From Serinus canaria (Eukaryota > Chordata > Aves > Passeriformes > Fringillidae): a stretch of 64,000 bases of DNA. The notes under the pieces were generated by a model. The model did no database searches and had not been told where the DNA came from. It saw nothing but the letters and a program-made list of their open reading frames with translations. The DNA lies in the NCBI RefSeq assembly GCF_022539315.1, contig NC_066313.1, positions 39,655,059 through 39,719,058 of the forward strand, read 5' to 3'. A program made the translations under genes and the position numbers. Of this stretch, positions 27,011-46,479 are shown in pieces (the first letter of the stretch is position 1; each line of letters starts with the position of its first letter).

Positions 27011-30000
27011 GTTGCTCCAAAATGGTATAAACAGGCTGACTGCTCCAAGTCTAGAAAGCCCAGCAGAAACAGTGATTGTCACAGCTTTAAGCACAGTGCT
27101 GATTGATTCTTGTCTGAAAGAACTTTCCATTTTTCACAGAAGAGATTCTCGTTTCCTAGGTCTTAGGTTTCACAGTAACTGAAGTGGCAGGCCAGTAAAG
27201 ATCAGTGGAAGAATTAGGGTTTGGGATTTCTGCTGTAAACTTGGGCTGAAACAGAGCCAAACAAACATTGTCTGCCCTCTTCTAAGTGACAATTTGATTC
27301 ATGCTCTTGCAGAAATAGTGTGCATCCATCTTCACCATCTCTAGCTGCTGAAGCATTTTCTTAGGGGGTAACAAGTCACGTGGGTCAGACATCTATGGCT
27401 AGAGTTGGACCTCTCTGGTAAATCTGGAGAAAGGATGTTGGATTTGGTTCCTAAATTATTCAGATGACTGTCTATATGGATGTTGAAATAAAACAGATGA
27501 AAGATAAGCTCCAGGGAAGATTAGAAAAAAGGTAATCTAGAGCATTGTGGAGCCTGAGGTTTGGCAGAGAGATCTGCAGTCAATGGCTTATCAGATGCCT
27601 TGGACATGGTTAAAGTTGGTTGTCTTTTGACTAAAGACCTTTTGACTAAAGTGGCACACTGATGAAATACTTTAGTGTTAACTCTGCCTTGTGGAGAAGG
27701 ATGTTATGGAGTGTAGTTGGACAAACAGCAGACATTGAACAGGACCTCCCAATGGCATTAGATTGCAGTGGCACCATGAAGCAAACCCACCCAAACAGAC
27801 TGAGATAATTGAAAGGATATGCTCTTAAAAAACTTGAAAACCAAGCCACAAAAACATGTTATGAAACAGTGGAATATTTAGGGGAAAAAGAGGCTTTTGC
27901 AATTTTTACAGGGTTCTAAGGCTGGACCTATGATTTTTATCTAACATTCAGATTTATTTTCCTTACCATCTCTCAAAATAAAGGCTACTAAAACTTGGAT
28001 ATGCTATCAGAGCACCCTGAAGGGAAAATAGGAGTAAGACCCAGCTGCATGACAGATGACTAGCTAGGAAGAAAGTGGGGTGATATAGACAAGAAAGCAG
28101 GCTTGGGTATGCTATGCTTATCCACATGAGTGTGGCAAGCCATCAAAGGTGCAAGGAGGACACACTGACTCTTGTTCTGCTATTCAAAAACAATAGGACT
28201 GAAACTACTCTCTTCTTATCTAAAGCCATCTATCAAAGCAGGGCAGATACATAAAGATTGCTTGATTTCTTCAGGGAAGTCTCTGCACTCTAGTGACTCC
28301 TGAAACACATTCAAATGCAAGTTTGTGCAGGACAAAATTATGCCAGGAATAAACATATTAATTTAACAGTATAAAGCATTAATTCTCTGCTGCTAGTCAT
28401 TTTACTTCCCTGAAGACAAGGAACCAGTATTTCAGGATCTTTCTCCTCAACACTACAAGTTGACAAATGTTCCAGTCCTGATCTTGCAAAGCTCTTCAGG
28501 ATGTGATTAGCATTAAAGGAGCAATTCCTCATGGTAAGGTCCTACAGCCTCTTCTCCTCACACAACAGGGAAACTGTTATCCTATAGCTCCTTATAGAAA
28601 ACCACAACAAAAAAACAACATTATAAATTTATGTTAATGTTCATGTTGCTTCTTACTGGCCAGCACTAAAAGCTGTGACTTGTGGATTTTATTAAAATAA
28701 TTTTTGCAGGCAATGATGGATTAAATTTTGTTCTTCCACCTCCTGTTTCACGATGATATGTCAGAAATAACTTCCTCAGAATTTATTGAGTCAGTCCAGT
28801 TTTGAAAGAGTAACGTTAGATCCATTCCTTTATAATTGTTTGAATTAGTTTGTTTGGGATTAAGGCTTATCAGTCTGTTCATTTAGTATTCACTTTCTAA
28901 ACTGACCTCAAATTTATCCCCTAATGTAGGATTTTGTATTTCACACTTCCACATTTTAAAGTGTTCTCATGTCCCACATTGTTATGCTGTTCCTCTCCAG
29001 GTAGCTCAGGAATAGACTGATTTCTCAAAGCAAATTTCAAGAGTTGGTTCCAGGTAATCCTTGAATTTGCAAAGTTTATAAGCTATTTTCCACATACCAT
29101 TTTTTTCCCACAGTCTATTCCTCTGTGGTGGCAGAATTATTGTCCCCTTCTAACCCTTCACTGGGGCAGAAGCACGTGCCAGGGTCCCACAGGGGCTATC
29201 AAAAGGGAGTGAGTCACAATGATGTAGCAAAATAACAGGAGAGGGAAGAGGAAGGGCACCCTGACACAGCATTCCAGAAACTCTATTTCTAACGAATAAC
29301 TGAGGCACTTCTTTCCTGAAAGGAAAGATAACCCAGCATAAGCCTTGGAGGAAGATAAGAAGAGCAGGTGCCTTTTCACAGCTGTGACCATGAACAGTGA
29401 CTAAAACACTGCGTGGAAATCAATCATTTAGTCACTTCAGGGAAGGAAATCAGATCTAGGAAAAAATGTTATGTTTCCACTAGTGCAAATACAATGCTTT
29501 GTGCTCACTTAGAGTATTCAACTGAAGGGTTAAGCTATAATATAGTGCTACAGCACCATTCTAAAGCAATTTAAACTCATCCCAAGTAATTGAATTCAAC
29601 ACTATGTGCATTATGTCCCATGGATTTCCCTCTCTAGCTGGGAAGGCATAAATCTGTCATCAGCTTTGGTTTTAGTATAATTCACTGTGACCAAAATCCC
29701 TTTGCATCATTCCACTTTATACAAGGTACTAGAAGAAAATGAAGTTCTCTGAAGCACATTTTTTCCTGGATAGAGAAACCAGATTAAACTACTGTAGTCA
29801 CAGAATACAGAACTTGGCCTGTATGCTGATAAAAGTGGGAAGCTTTTTTCTTATGTTCTATGCAGAACATTGCCTTTTCCCTGTCCCTAACCTTTCTAGC
29901 TCTTGTCCTGGGAAGTTTTGATCATGATGGCATTCATGGTCCCAGGCTGGTGCTTCTGCTGTGTACCAGGATACGGTCCAGGGTTGTCTTCCTAGCTTGG

Positions 30001-33000
30001 ATCTTTGCAAAAATTCCCTTAAACTACAATGGAGAGTAGTCATTAAGTGTGTATGTCATCAACTCCATGACACAACACAGAGGATGTACCAAGTCTCCTT
30101 TCCTTTACAGTGTCCAGTTTGAAAACTTCCTTGGGTGTAAATATGTTCACCACCAAACCCCAGAGTTATAGTGATTTAGCTGTGAGAGTGGGGCTGAAGG
30201 GCAAGGCCATGGAGCCAGCTGAGATGAAAATACAGGCAAATCTATACTGACTGAAGGAATTAGAACTGATAATTTATTTTTCTTTATCTCACTTTAATTT
30301 TCATTGAGTAAGCTCTGAGTCTCATTTTTCCATTTCTGTTTACTGTTTTCATTGTGATAATGCTGAAGAACTCCTGTAATGAATCGGGGTTCATTTTGAA
30401 AAATGCTCTAAAAGCAGTGTAACAGCCCAGAGAAAGAAGGTCACTTCAGGAGTTCTCCTGTGTTCTTGGGTGTCACAGCAGTGCAATTTGTCCTAGAAAA
30501 CCTATAATTTAATACTACCAACGCTAAAAATCAATAGCTACCTATTTTAACATTGTGATTCCTCTTGCTCTGTGCAACACTTTTTTCCAGTTCATCTGCT
30601 GAGCAGACTCACTTGTGAGTCCAGTGGGACCCTTTCACCATCTGACATCTAGTGGCAGTGCTGTGCAGTAGGGACGAGGTCAAAAAGAAAGCTGGGGATG
30701 TCACACCAGGGAAAATTCAGGCCCTTCATGATCTCATATCGTGGGATCATTTAATTTCCTGATAGCCAACCTACCTTTTTAAATTTGCAGTCTTCTTAAT
30801 GTAATGCTATGCATTTAGTGGTGCAGTGACAAGTGTGTGCTTCTCACTAAAGCAGCTGAAACATTTTGCATTTGAGCTTGCAGTGTGCCCTTTTATAATA
30901 CAGTCTTCCTTAAATTTTAAGTACTTGCTATTTATGGAAAAAAATCTTAGAGACTTATCACAAAGTCTTTGCTGGGCTTATAACAGAGGTAAAAGGTTTG
31001 AAATACAAAATGAAGGCAACATTGACAAAAATTAAAAAGCCAAAGGTCCTTTTAAATAATCCAAATGATGCCTACTCATTTCCAAAGCCAGAAATTCCAC
31101 AACTCACCACCTGTGTGTTCATGTATTCCTTACCCATTTAAGCTCTCCTGAAAAGACCTAGGACTTTGCTATGTCAGGAACACCACACCACGGTCTCTGA
31201 GTCCTTCATGCTCATAGTGCTGTAGCCCACATTTCTGGTCACCTGAAAAGCTAGGAATGCCTACATGACCTTAAGATTTCTTGTCATGCTGCTGCAGCCA
31301 TCTTCACAAACCTATGCCCTATCTTTTGGATATAATACACATGAAAGAAATCCTAAAAAAACAGAAAAAATCAAGAAAATTTTGCTTATTGACCTGTTAA
31401 TATTTTGATTGACAAAAATTGATTATTTTCCAATACAAAATTTGCAAATTTTAATGTATGAAATTGTGATTAAAAATAATCTAGATGAACATATGATTAT
31501 TAGAAAAGTCTGGCAAAGCAAGCTGAGGTATTAGTTTATTAGTATGAGGACAGTATAATTATAGGTGTAATTATACTGAAATCTTAGATCTTATGTTGAT
31601 TGAGGCTTGATTCAGAATGAAAAGAAATTATAATTTTGGTATTTTCTGTGATATCAAACATTCAGGTTTTGATGATTTTATGGTATTTGCATCAGCTTTC
31701 TCTAAGGCAAATAGAAATACGGCAAAGAAATCTAAAAAACAACTTCACTGCAATATGTAAAGGGTATATTATTTTGTAGATGGTTAGTGCTCAGCTTTTC
31801 TATTTTGAATAAACAGATTGTGCTGTAACATCAGGTATGACTTGTACAGGCCTTTGTCTAGCGTTAGCACCAGAAAAATACTATTATTTCCACTATTTTT
31901 TTCAAGAGAGAGAAGTAAAATTACTACTCTGCATGGAGATAAACTTACTCAGTGTATGTGGTAATGAAACAAGACCTGTGTCTCTTTGTCAGATACCACA
32001 CACTGCTGATAATTCCAGCTGCTAGCCAAGGACTAGGGTACCATTGCTGGAGGAAGAAAATTGTATTTGGAGTAAGAGGAAGGATGGGAATCCCTCTGTC
32101 TTGCAAACCAGTGGCTCATACCTGTGCCATGTTACACAGATTCACACTTTGTTTTCTTCAGTGTGCCAAAAAAAGCCCCAGCAGCCCCTTATTTCTCTTA
32201 CAGTGTCAGCCCAGCCTTAGTGATCAACAGTAGGTGCAGAGACCAAGATTTTAGGTAGTCCATGCTTCACTGAGAATGGTTCCTGGCCCCATGCTGAAGG
32301 AGGAAAAGGGTCTCGGAAGTTTCCTTCAGGAGATTACCAGATGCCTTTTTTTGCTAGATGTTGCAGAAAAACTTTCCCTGAGATCTATATCCATCTTTTC
32401 CTTAAGTCTCTGTTGTCAGCCACAAGAAAAGCACTCAGTAGCTGACTTGGACTGACTTCTGGTGCTAAAACACTTGCCTTTGGCTACTTTGTTTGAACGT
32501 GCCCAAAGGACCATTCGCTGCTCCGAGCTCAGATGTCTCCATTAGGCATTTGGACAGCTCTTACCAGGATTTTGGTTTTTGTGGCCACAAAGTGCTCTAC
32601 AAACAAAAACCAAGCTAGGCAAGTGAATATAATGAAGAAATTGGCTTCAAAATTATTCTCATGTTAAAGTCCATAATTCATTTGTCTTTTCCCCAGATAG
32701 ATGCTCTAAGAGATGAAATCTTTATTCCTGCCTGTTGGCAGTATGTTCTCTAAGCTCAGAATCATTATTTTTTCACAAGCATTTCATTTCACCCTCACTT
32801 TAAAGCTTTAAGAATGACACAATGATGGTCAATTTTGTCCCAAATTGTCCCAACCAGACACAAGGATATATGTGGAAATCACATACTTACATACCTAGAA
32901 CTTGGCCCTCACAGTGTACCCAAATTCTTACAGAAAGTCTATGTCTGCAAAATATCTCACAGTATATTCAGGAATGAAAGGAAGACCTCTGTATCTCCCA

Positions 33001-34500
33001 TTATACAATTTGCATTTTGTGTAGACCTCTGCCTTTTGGTATCACTGATTCCCAAAATGATGGCCTCCAATAATCTGTACCTGAAAATAAACTTTGCAAA
33101 ACCAGAAGCAGAAGCAGAAAGTTTTGCAAGGTGGGGGTGAAGCTCTGGGAAGGAGAGTCAAGGGGCCTGCAAGGGGAAGGAACATGATGGGGTCCATTCT
33201 CATTTACACACAGATCACTTTAAACGTACTGTGTGCTGTGAATGCACATTTCTTCAGCCAAGTGTTTGAGGAGTGGCCATGCTTTGTGTGAACTTTACTG
33301 GGATGGTGCATTTTCATGCGCTTAATGAGCACAGATGTCCCATTAGGGCTATGACTGCACAAAGGATTTCAAAAGTAGTGTTACTTAAATACATGTTGGA
33401 ATTTTGGCATGAGCTTGAAGGCTTTGCTGAATCAGCACCTTCTTCTCTAATTAAATCCTGTCCTCTGGCTCACAATGTGCACAGGCTGTACTGTGTTCCT
33501 GGAAATGAGGGAAGAGTTTATCACACTTAGAAATCAAAAAGACATCTTTACTAGTAGTCATTCTTCTTCCATACTCTGTACATCTCCATAAACAAACAGC
33601 TGTTGACTTGCAGAATTTTACTCCAGAACACACCTGTACCTGTTTGGTCTCCTCCTGAGATCAGTGTAAACTTTCCTTACTTCCTTACACCAAGTGTATT
33701 TGTTTTACACTAAAAGCCTGGTCTGTTGACAGTAATCCCGTTTGCAGTAGTGGGAAGTGATAAATGTGCTGTTCAGCTGCTTGGAAAATTATAACCAAAG
33801 TTGAAATTGCATCAGGATTTAAAGAGTTCATATATTTATCGTAAATCATGTCCTGTATAATCTTTGGTGAAAATCAAAAGTGGTAGTTATAAAAGTAATA
33901 GTAAGGCCTGAAGCATAGCTAAAGTTAAATATATGAATATATATTTGCATTATATGCACACACAGACATTCGAAAAATGCTTTTCCTTGTTTTTTGTAAA
34001 CTATGTATTTTTCATCTTTATTACCAAGTTGTTCTGTTTAACAATGACATTTCCATATGTCTCTAAGTATTTATTTAATGAAAATACTTGCATTTTTAAG
34101 TATCAATTTTTCATCCTAACCACTGTAACCCTTTCAGTTTAGGGCAAAACAGCTTTTACCAGTTCCTATAATAGTTACTGATAATTTAGGGGACTCAGTC
34201 CTTCAGAACATAGTTTCTAGTACCCTCTTAGTGCTTTTCTTTATGTTTTCCTTTTGGTGACTTTGAATCACCACCAACATGGCAAACACACAGTTCAGCT
34301 TATTCAGTTTAAATAACCCTATTAATATATTTAACAAAGCATTTTTTTGTTGTTTTTAAATCTGAGTGTTTCTCCTCACATACTTTTCTCTCTATAAAAC
34401 ACCTTTATGCAAACTTTTGTTTAGAAAATTCTGAGCCGCGCAACTGATATGAAACATCTGAAGAGCTGAGCTGCCGGGAGCCAACCTGGAGCAGATGCTG

Positions 34501-34637
34501 GGGCGGCTGTGAGCGCGGGGTGCCAGATGTGACTGAGTGCCAGCTGTGAGCGCGAGGTGCCAGCTGTGAGCGCTAGGTGGCAGCGGTGACCGCACGGTGG
34601 CAGCGGTGACCCAGGGCGACAGTTGTGACCTTGGGGC
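34501..34637 (+). repeat. GC-rich minisatellite, about 20-bp unit, 7 copies
   Basis: Units such as TGCCAGCTGTGAGCGCGAGG start at 34521, 34538, 34558, 34578 and 34598, with diverged units on both sides and lengths of 17 to 21 bp. The block and its flank to about 34750 are CpG-rich, in contrast to the AT-rich surroundings. The open frames across it are by-products of repeat and base composition. Confidence 0.85.
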
Positions 34638-36678
34638 CGCAGTGCTGAGCCCCCACCCCCTGACCCGGGGACCCGAAGCAGGGGCAGTGGGCAGTGCTGG
34701 CGGGTTCCTGCGGGCTGAGAATTGCTGGGATCGGCAAGGTGAAGCTCTTAACTCCAATCTCTTGCAAGAAGCAGCACTTTCTTTGAGAGCCTGTGCTAAC
34801 CTCCCATAGCAAATGCTCCAAAAAAAATCACCACCTTCATCAGTCCAAGGCCAAACAGACACAATATCCAGAAGCTGAGTTACCCACCCCAGACCCGGAC
34901 CTAGTCTTTAGGAGACTATGTTGGATTTTTATCTGATAGTTTGGAACCTTGTCCTGCTCATTAATAATGAGATTGTATGGCCCTTGGTTCCACCAGCAGC
35001 ATTTGTTCCTATCACACAGAGAAGGCATTTCAACACCTTCCCTGCTCCTTTAGCTCCTGCAGGCTGCAGAGCCCCACAGAGCCTGTGCAGACCCACATGC
35101 ACCCATATGGGGACAAGGTACTTTAAGGAGCACACAAACACACACATGGATCTATGTCCACTAACTTATCTGAAGTTAGCAAGATACAGTGCTTACAGAC
35201 CATAAAACACATGAAGCCTGGGATGCCTGAGGAAAAATCCAACAGACATTCCTTATCCCAAGTTGATTTTATCAATGAATGCAGACAGACCATGAAAAAG
35301 TCTGATTTACAGCCAGAATCACAGAACACATATGTAAGATCTCTAGATCTTTTCTGCAAAGTACATGTGCAAGGTACACTCAGTAAGATCACTGAGATGG
35401 CTCCCACTAAAAGGGTTCACCCTGCAAGGCTCTCTGCCTGGGTGTGTAAAATTCAGAAGAGTGCTCTCCCTGTTTTGGCCAGGCCCCTCACCTGCACTGT
35501 GCCACTCGCCCTCAGTTCTTGTTGATGTCCTGTTTCAGCACCTGCAATGTCTGTAGTGGGTTTCAGTTCTCTGCTTTGGGTGTGGCTCTGGTATGTCTGA
35601 TGAAAAAGGTTCAAACTTCATAAGCTGTTCAAAGAGCATGTTGGCTATCAGCACTTAAACACAACCTTGCACCTTCCTTTCCTGTTATTGGGATATCTGC
35701 AATTTGCAGCAAGGGGCATGGAGTTAGGAGAGAGTGCAGGGAAGAATGGTTACGTACAGCCAGGCACTAACAAGCTCTTTCTTTATATGTTAGCTCCCAT
35801 GCTTGTCTTTCTATTTCCTTTAAGGCGCAAAACCCTTAAAAAAATTCAGTATCAGTTTCTCAGGGCTTCTGGTGTATCTGTCTGTCACCTGAGAGCAAAG
35901 GGGAGAATTGCTCACTTGAAAGGGTAAGATGTGGCTTTTCAGCTCTGCTCTAGCAAATATTTAATCATACACAGCTCCTGCCTCACTCTGTTAGCTGAAA
36001 CACTCCCTCGCCAGTGTCAGGAGACTGGGTTCCTGTAGGCAAAGAAGTGAGCAGGACTTTTCAGGAAAATCTACCAGGAATGCTGTAGTTTGTGTGCCCC
36101 AGGAATACATTACATTAGGATGTTTAATTTCCTCATTTCAGTTCAGGCTCATCTTCTTAGGACCTTATTCATTTGAAAAGCAGCTGTAGAAAACCATGAA
36201 TTGGATGAGAAGCAAATGACCATTTTTCTTGATGACAGGAAACAACTGGAAAGACAAATGTGGATTAGCTGTCTCCTTGGTTTTATATGTAATTTCTGCC
36301 TTTCCTTGTCTGCCCTCTCAAACTCCTCTTGTCAACAGTAGGGGGAATACAATATTATAAAACTGAATGGAAATCTGGAGTGGAAAGCAAGAAGAATGTT
36401 TAGTTAAACACTAAGAACATTATTTCAGCTTTACCACATGGGATCCTGGTTTTTGTGTGTCCATCTGGTTCCACAGCAACTGGAAGTACTGGCCAATTTT
36501 TCCAAGCCAAACTGAAGTTCCACAGTTCTTCCTGGTTTTATGGAAAATAGCAGCTGGCTAGAGGAGAAAAACCCCTTTTGATGGGAAGACAGATTATTCA
36601 TCCCTGGGCCAGGCTGTGGGGCTGGTGACTGGTCACCCCACGGGTAACTGGTAATGCACAGGATTTCCCAGCTAAATA

Positions 36679-36748
36679 CCTAAATATAGTATGGGGAGCT
36701 CCTAAATATAGTATAGGAGTATACCTAAATATAGCATTATGAGGAGCT
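36679..36748 (+). repeat. Short tandem repeat, three 22-25-bp units
   Basis: Units beginning CCTAAATATAG start at 36679, 36701 and 36724 and end in variants of AGGAGCT. Confidence 0.85.
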
Positions 36749-37873
36749 ATAGGAGGCATAAGAGAGGGGGAGAGGTACTGGGAACTCTCTGGGGCTGTGG
36801 GAGGATACAGTGAGCTGCAAGACATAATCCCATGTTGTCCAGAGATGGAAGGATAGGATCACCAGTAAGCCCTCTTCTGTTCTGGCACTCCTATTCTGGT
36901 TCCTACTCCTCCAAAGAAATGACAATCAGAGAGGGAAAACTGACTGACCAAGCTGTTACCACTAATCAGAAATCAAGTCTTTCTGTGTTGGGAATGACCT
37001 TTTAGGCCTTCATTGCTAATAAAGGAAAAGCAATACTGTTTGCTTTATTTATTTTCACAGGTGACCTGTGAACATGAGCCCCTCACTGGTTTAACAGAAT
37101 GCCAGAGCTGCCAGTCAGAAAACTTCATTAACTACATTCCACTGTTAAAGATTAACTTGCCTTAAAACCAGGGATTTTTTTATAAATTATGAAACAATGT
37201 TTCACCTAAGAAAAGAAGGAGCACAGGATAATGTGATGTTTGTTTATATATCTGAAGACAGGGGGACTTGCCTAGTTATTGTAAAGAACTGAATAATCTC
37301 CTCTATGACTCAATGATTAAACGTTTCTTGAAGTTAAATTTACAATCATATTACACACTGAGCAGACAGTGTGTTAAAGAGTAATCTTGCTATGAGTATA
37401 AACACCTGGGTGTAACTTGGCAGCTTCTGTGACTGTGCTGTTAAACTGTGCTTTCTACTACACAGCCATCAATTTAATTGAATGCTGGAGAAGTGTTTAA
37501 GGAACATGAAAAGACAGAAATAGCTAAGGAATTGTCGCTGTTCCACCTGCCTCCAGCATGTTCTGCTCTTTTTGTGTGGGCTATCACAAGTGCAAGCAGG
37601 TGCCTTCAGACAACGTTATCACTGGCTTGTGGTGATAAGCTGCTGTTGTAACTTACATACAAAAAAAGCAAATATCACAGAGGAGAAATGTAGGATGTCC
37701 CATTCTGAATAAAAACTGAGAGATACCCATCAAAGATACTATTAATTCCATCCAGCCTTATCTGTCTGAAAGGCAGCTACTCTAAGCAAGTTGGGTAGTG
37801 TTCTCCTGCAAAGAGATGTTTTCTCTGGAGGCTGAAGACACTAGTTTGCCCCAGCATAGTCTTTGAATGAAAT

Positions 37874-38012
37874 AGATGAGATGAGATGACATGAGATGAG
37901 ATGAGATGACATGAGATGAGATGAGATGAGATGAGATGAGATGAGATGAGATGAGATGAGATGAGATGAGATGAGATGAGAATGAGGTGAGATGAGATGA
38001 GAATGAGGTGAG
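37874..38012 (+). repeat. (GATGA)n pentanucleotide microsatellite
   Basis: About 139 bp of the 5-bp unit ATGAG/GATGA. The left half carries GATGAC variants and the right end two AATGAGGTGAG variants, with a pure core between. Confidence 0.96.
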
Positions 38013-38403
38013 TAATGTTGTGAAAAATTTCCTCCTCTTTTTTCAGAAGAGGGATCTTCCCTAACTCATCTAGACAGAAAGCTAAAGCAGCCAGATGAAT
38101 CTCCCTCAAATGTCTGCTGTACCACCCTACTTTAGGCTTACATTTTCTTAGGGATCTAAATGGTGATGGTGTTCCCCATGATTAGACTTGCAGATTAGTG
38201 AAACATCACATTCGATCCTTTACTTTGATTTCCTGGTGGGAACAAAGCCAGTGGGTTTCTCACAGCAATAGCAGCAACACGGTGGTACTGCTGCTGTTTA
38301 CAGCAAGTCAGGTAGGCAAGGTTCATGCTGGGGTCATTGCAGACAGACCATGAAAAAGTCAGACCATGAAAATACACAGCAAAAAGAAATATTTTACTAA
38401 ATC

Positions 38404-39135
38404 ATGGGACAGGTGTGTAAAACAGTCAAATATGTGAGAACTGGGGAACAGCAGGACAAACCAGCATTGAGAACAGATTCCCAGGTATCCCCAGCCATGC
38501 ACACAGTATGGCCAACAATTTCACAGTGTGTCCTGGGCCTGTTTACAGAACTAAAAGTAGAAGAAGTACCTGGAGATGATGTAACTGTGACTCTACAGAT
38601 TTTGTGTGATTTGGTGAAGAGTTTGCATGGCAACAGGCAATAAATGTCAGATGTATGTAAAGCACATACATCTTTGTATGTTTGTATCAGCAGAGCAAAG
38701 GTTGTGCTCCATGACAGGGTAGTTGAATCTGTTCTTGAACAGGGCAGGGCTGATGTGTGAAGGATGTAATTCATAGCTTCAGACAAAGTGGAAACTGATG
38801 AAATGTTAATTGTTATGCTATAAAGACTGATCAGGGTGATTATCTGGTGAGATAATTTATTCAGACATTGGGACTTCAGGGTGATTTTGGTGTCAAAGTA
38901 CTGTTGTGATGTGAAAGGAACAAGGCTGCAACAGCCAAAGAAGAGCAGGAAAAGATGCAGGAAAATGGATCTTCTGCAGAATGCAGAAAAGCAAGTGGCT
39001 AATGAAAGCTTGTATCTTGCAGATGGAGAGAAAAGAAGCTTGCTCTTTGGAGAGAAAAGAGGCAAAGTACAAAAATTGTATGCTGCAGGGATAATAGAAT
39101 GTCAACCTGCAGCCTTTCACACCTCAGAAATGTAG
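38404..39135 (+). pseudogene. Possible decayed reading frame, origin unknown
   Basis: One plus-strand frame runs from an ATG at 38404 (Met-Gly-Gln start) to a TAG ending at 39135. It is open for 79 codons, then interrupted by about five stops between 38641 and 38830, and open again for about 84 codons with a Lys-rich stretch. The persistence of one frame suggests, but does not prove, former coding. I do not recognise the protein. A retroviral gag-like relic is conceivable from the Met-Gly-Gln start, but no LTR flanks it. Its right end lies just beyond the predicted end of the MMP27-like transcript, on the opposite strand. Confidence 0.25.
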
Positions 39136-39318
39136 AATGCTTTCAACAGATGAAGCAGAAAACAGATGCCATCAACCTAAAACTCTTTATTGCCATAATA
39201 TTAAAAAAATCCCCAAACCATCTGGAGAATAAAGTAATAACTTATTTTGTATAATTTCCACTTATGGGAAAAATGCAATTTTGTTCTAGTCTTTGAAAAT
39301 GAAATTTAAGCTGACATG

Positions 39319-39324
39319 TTTATT
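39319..39324 (-). terminator. Candidate polyadenylation signal of the MMP27-like gene
   Basis: AATAAA on the minus strand, about 135 nt past the TAG stop. A further AATAAA lies at 39186-39191. The AT-rich stretch 39160-39459 is therefore read as the 3' UTR. Confidence 0.5.
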
Positions 39325-39459
39325 TAATAAAATACATGAAAAGTATTTTTGAAAACTAGTCCTGTTGTATATTCTGTAGAGCGGCATACATGCAAACAAT
39401 TTCTGAGATCTCTGGAATGGTAGCTATTGTCTTGCTGAATGTAAGAAAGTTTAATGATG

Positions 39460-46331
<6,872 letters not shown>

Positions 46332-46446
46332 TTTTACTCTCTTCCCTGTCCTGGTAGGAGAGCTGTCTGCCTTCTGCTCCATGTGCCTCCTTTCTCATGT
46401 CCCAGTTCGTATGGTTATGGGGTGCTTTGGAGAGACAGCTGTAGAC

Positions 46447-46453
46447 TGACTCA
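46447..46453 (-). promoter_or_regulatory. AP-1 (TRE) site upstream of the MMP27-like gene
   Basis: A perfect TGAGTCA on the minus strand, 116 nt upstream of the start codon, is placed much like the AP-1 site of the neighbouring collagenase gene. A weak TATA-like CATAACC at 46414-46420 sits at the matching distance. Function is inferred from position and paralogy. Confidence 0.6.
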
Positions 46454-46462
46454 GAGCTCATC

Positions 46463-46473
46463 ATGCTCTGATT
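46463..46473 (-). promoter_or_regulatory. Degenerate ETS/PEA3 box upstream of the MMP27-like gene
   Basis: AATCAGAGCAT on the minus strand differs at one base from the collagenase ETS box (AATCAGAGGAT), and the ETS core GGA is changed to GCA. It lies 9 nt upstream of AP-1, against 11 nt in the collagenase gene. It is probably a relic of the shared ancestral promoter and no longer a good ETS site. Confidence 0.5.
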
Positions 46474-46479
46474 CCCCCC

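Larger units (their letters stand above)
23473..34500. other. Long intergenic stretch, no gene recognised
   Basis: Only the (CA)n tract, the 21-bp duplication and the inverted repeat stand out. No MMP-like exon (cysteine switch, HExxH or hemopexin motif) was found on either strand, so no further MMP gene begins here. Confidence 0.6.
34638..38403. other. Intergenic, tandem repeats only
   Basis: Downstream flank of the MMP27-like gene. It holds the three-unit repeat at 36679 and the pentanucleotide array at 37874. The 123-codon frame at 35154-35525 is unrecognised. Confidence 0.55.

Noticed and set aside
34392..34862. 156-codon minus-strand frame and overlapping frames
   Set aside because: It lies over a GC-rich 20-bp minisatellite; absence of stops follows from base composition, and no domain or signal is present.
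1..39000. Search for further MMP exons (MMP20 would be expected next in the cluster)
   Set aside because: No cysteine switch, HExxH or hemopexin exon was seen on either strand, so the next gene must lie outside the window.
46332..46382. In-frame upstream ATG that would extend the MMP27-like protein by 17 residues
   Set aside because: It would place polar and charged residues before the signal peptide, its context is weaker (C at -3), and family members start at the Met just before the hydrophobic segment.
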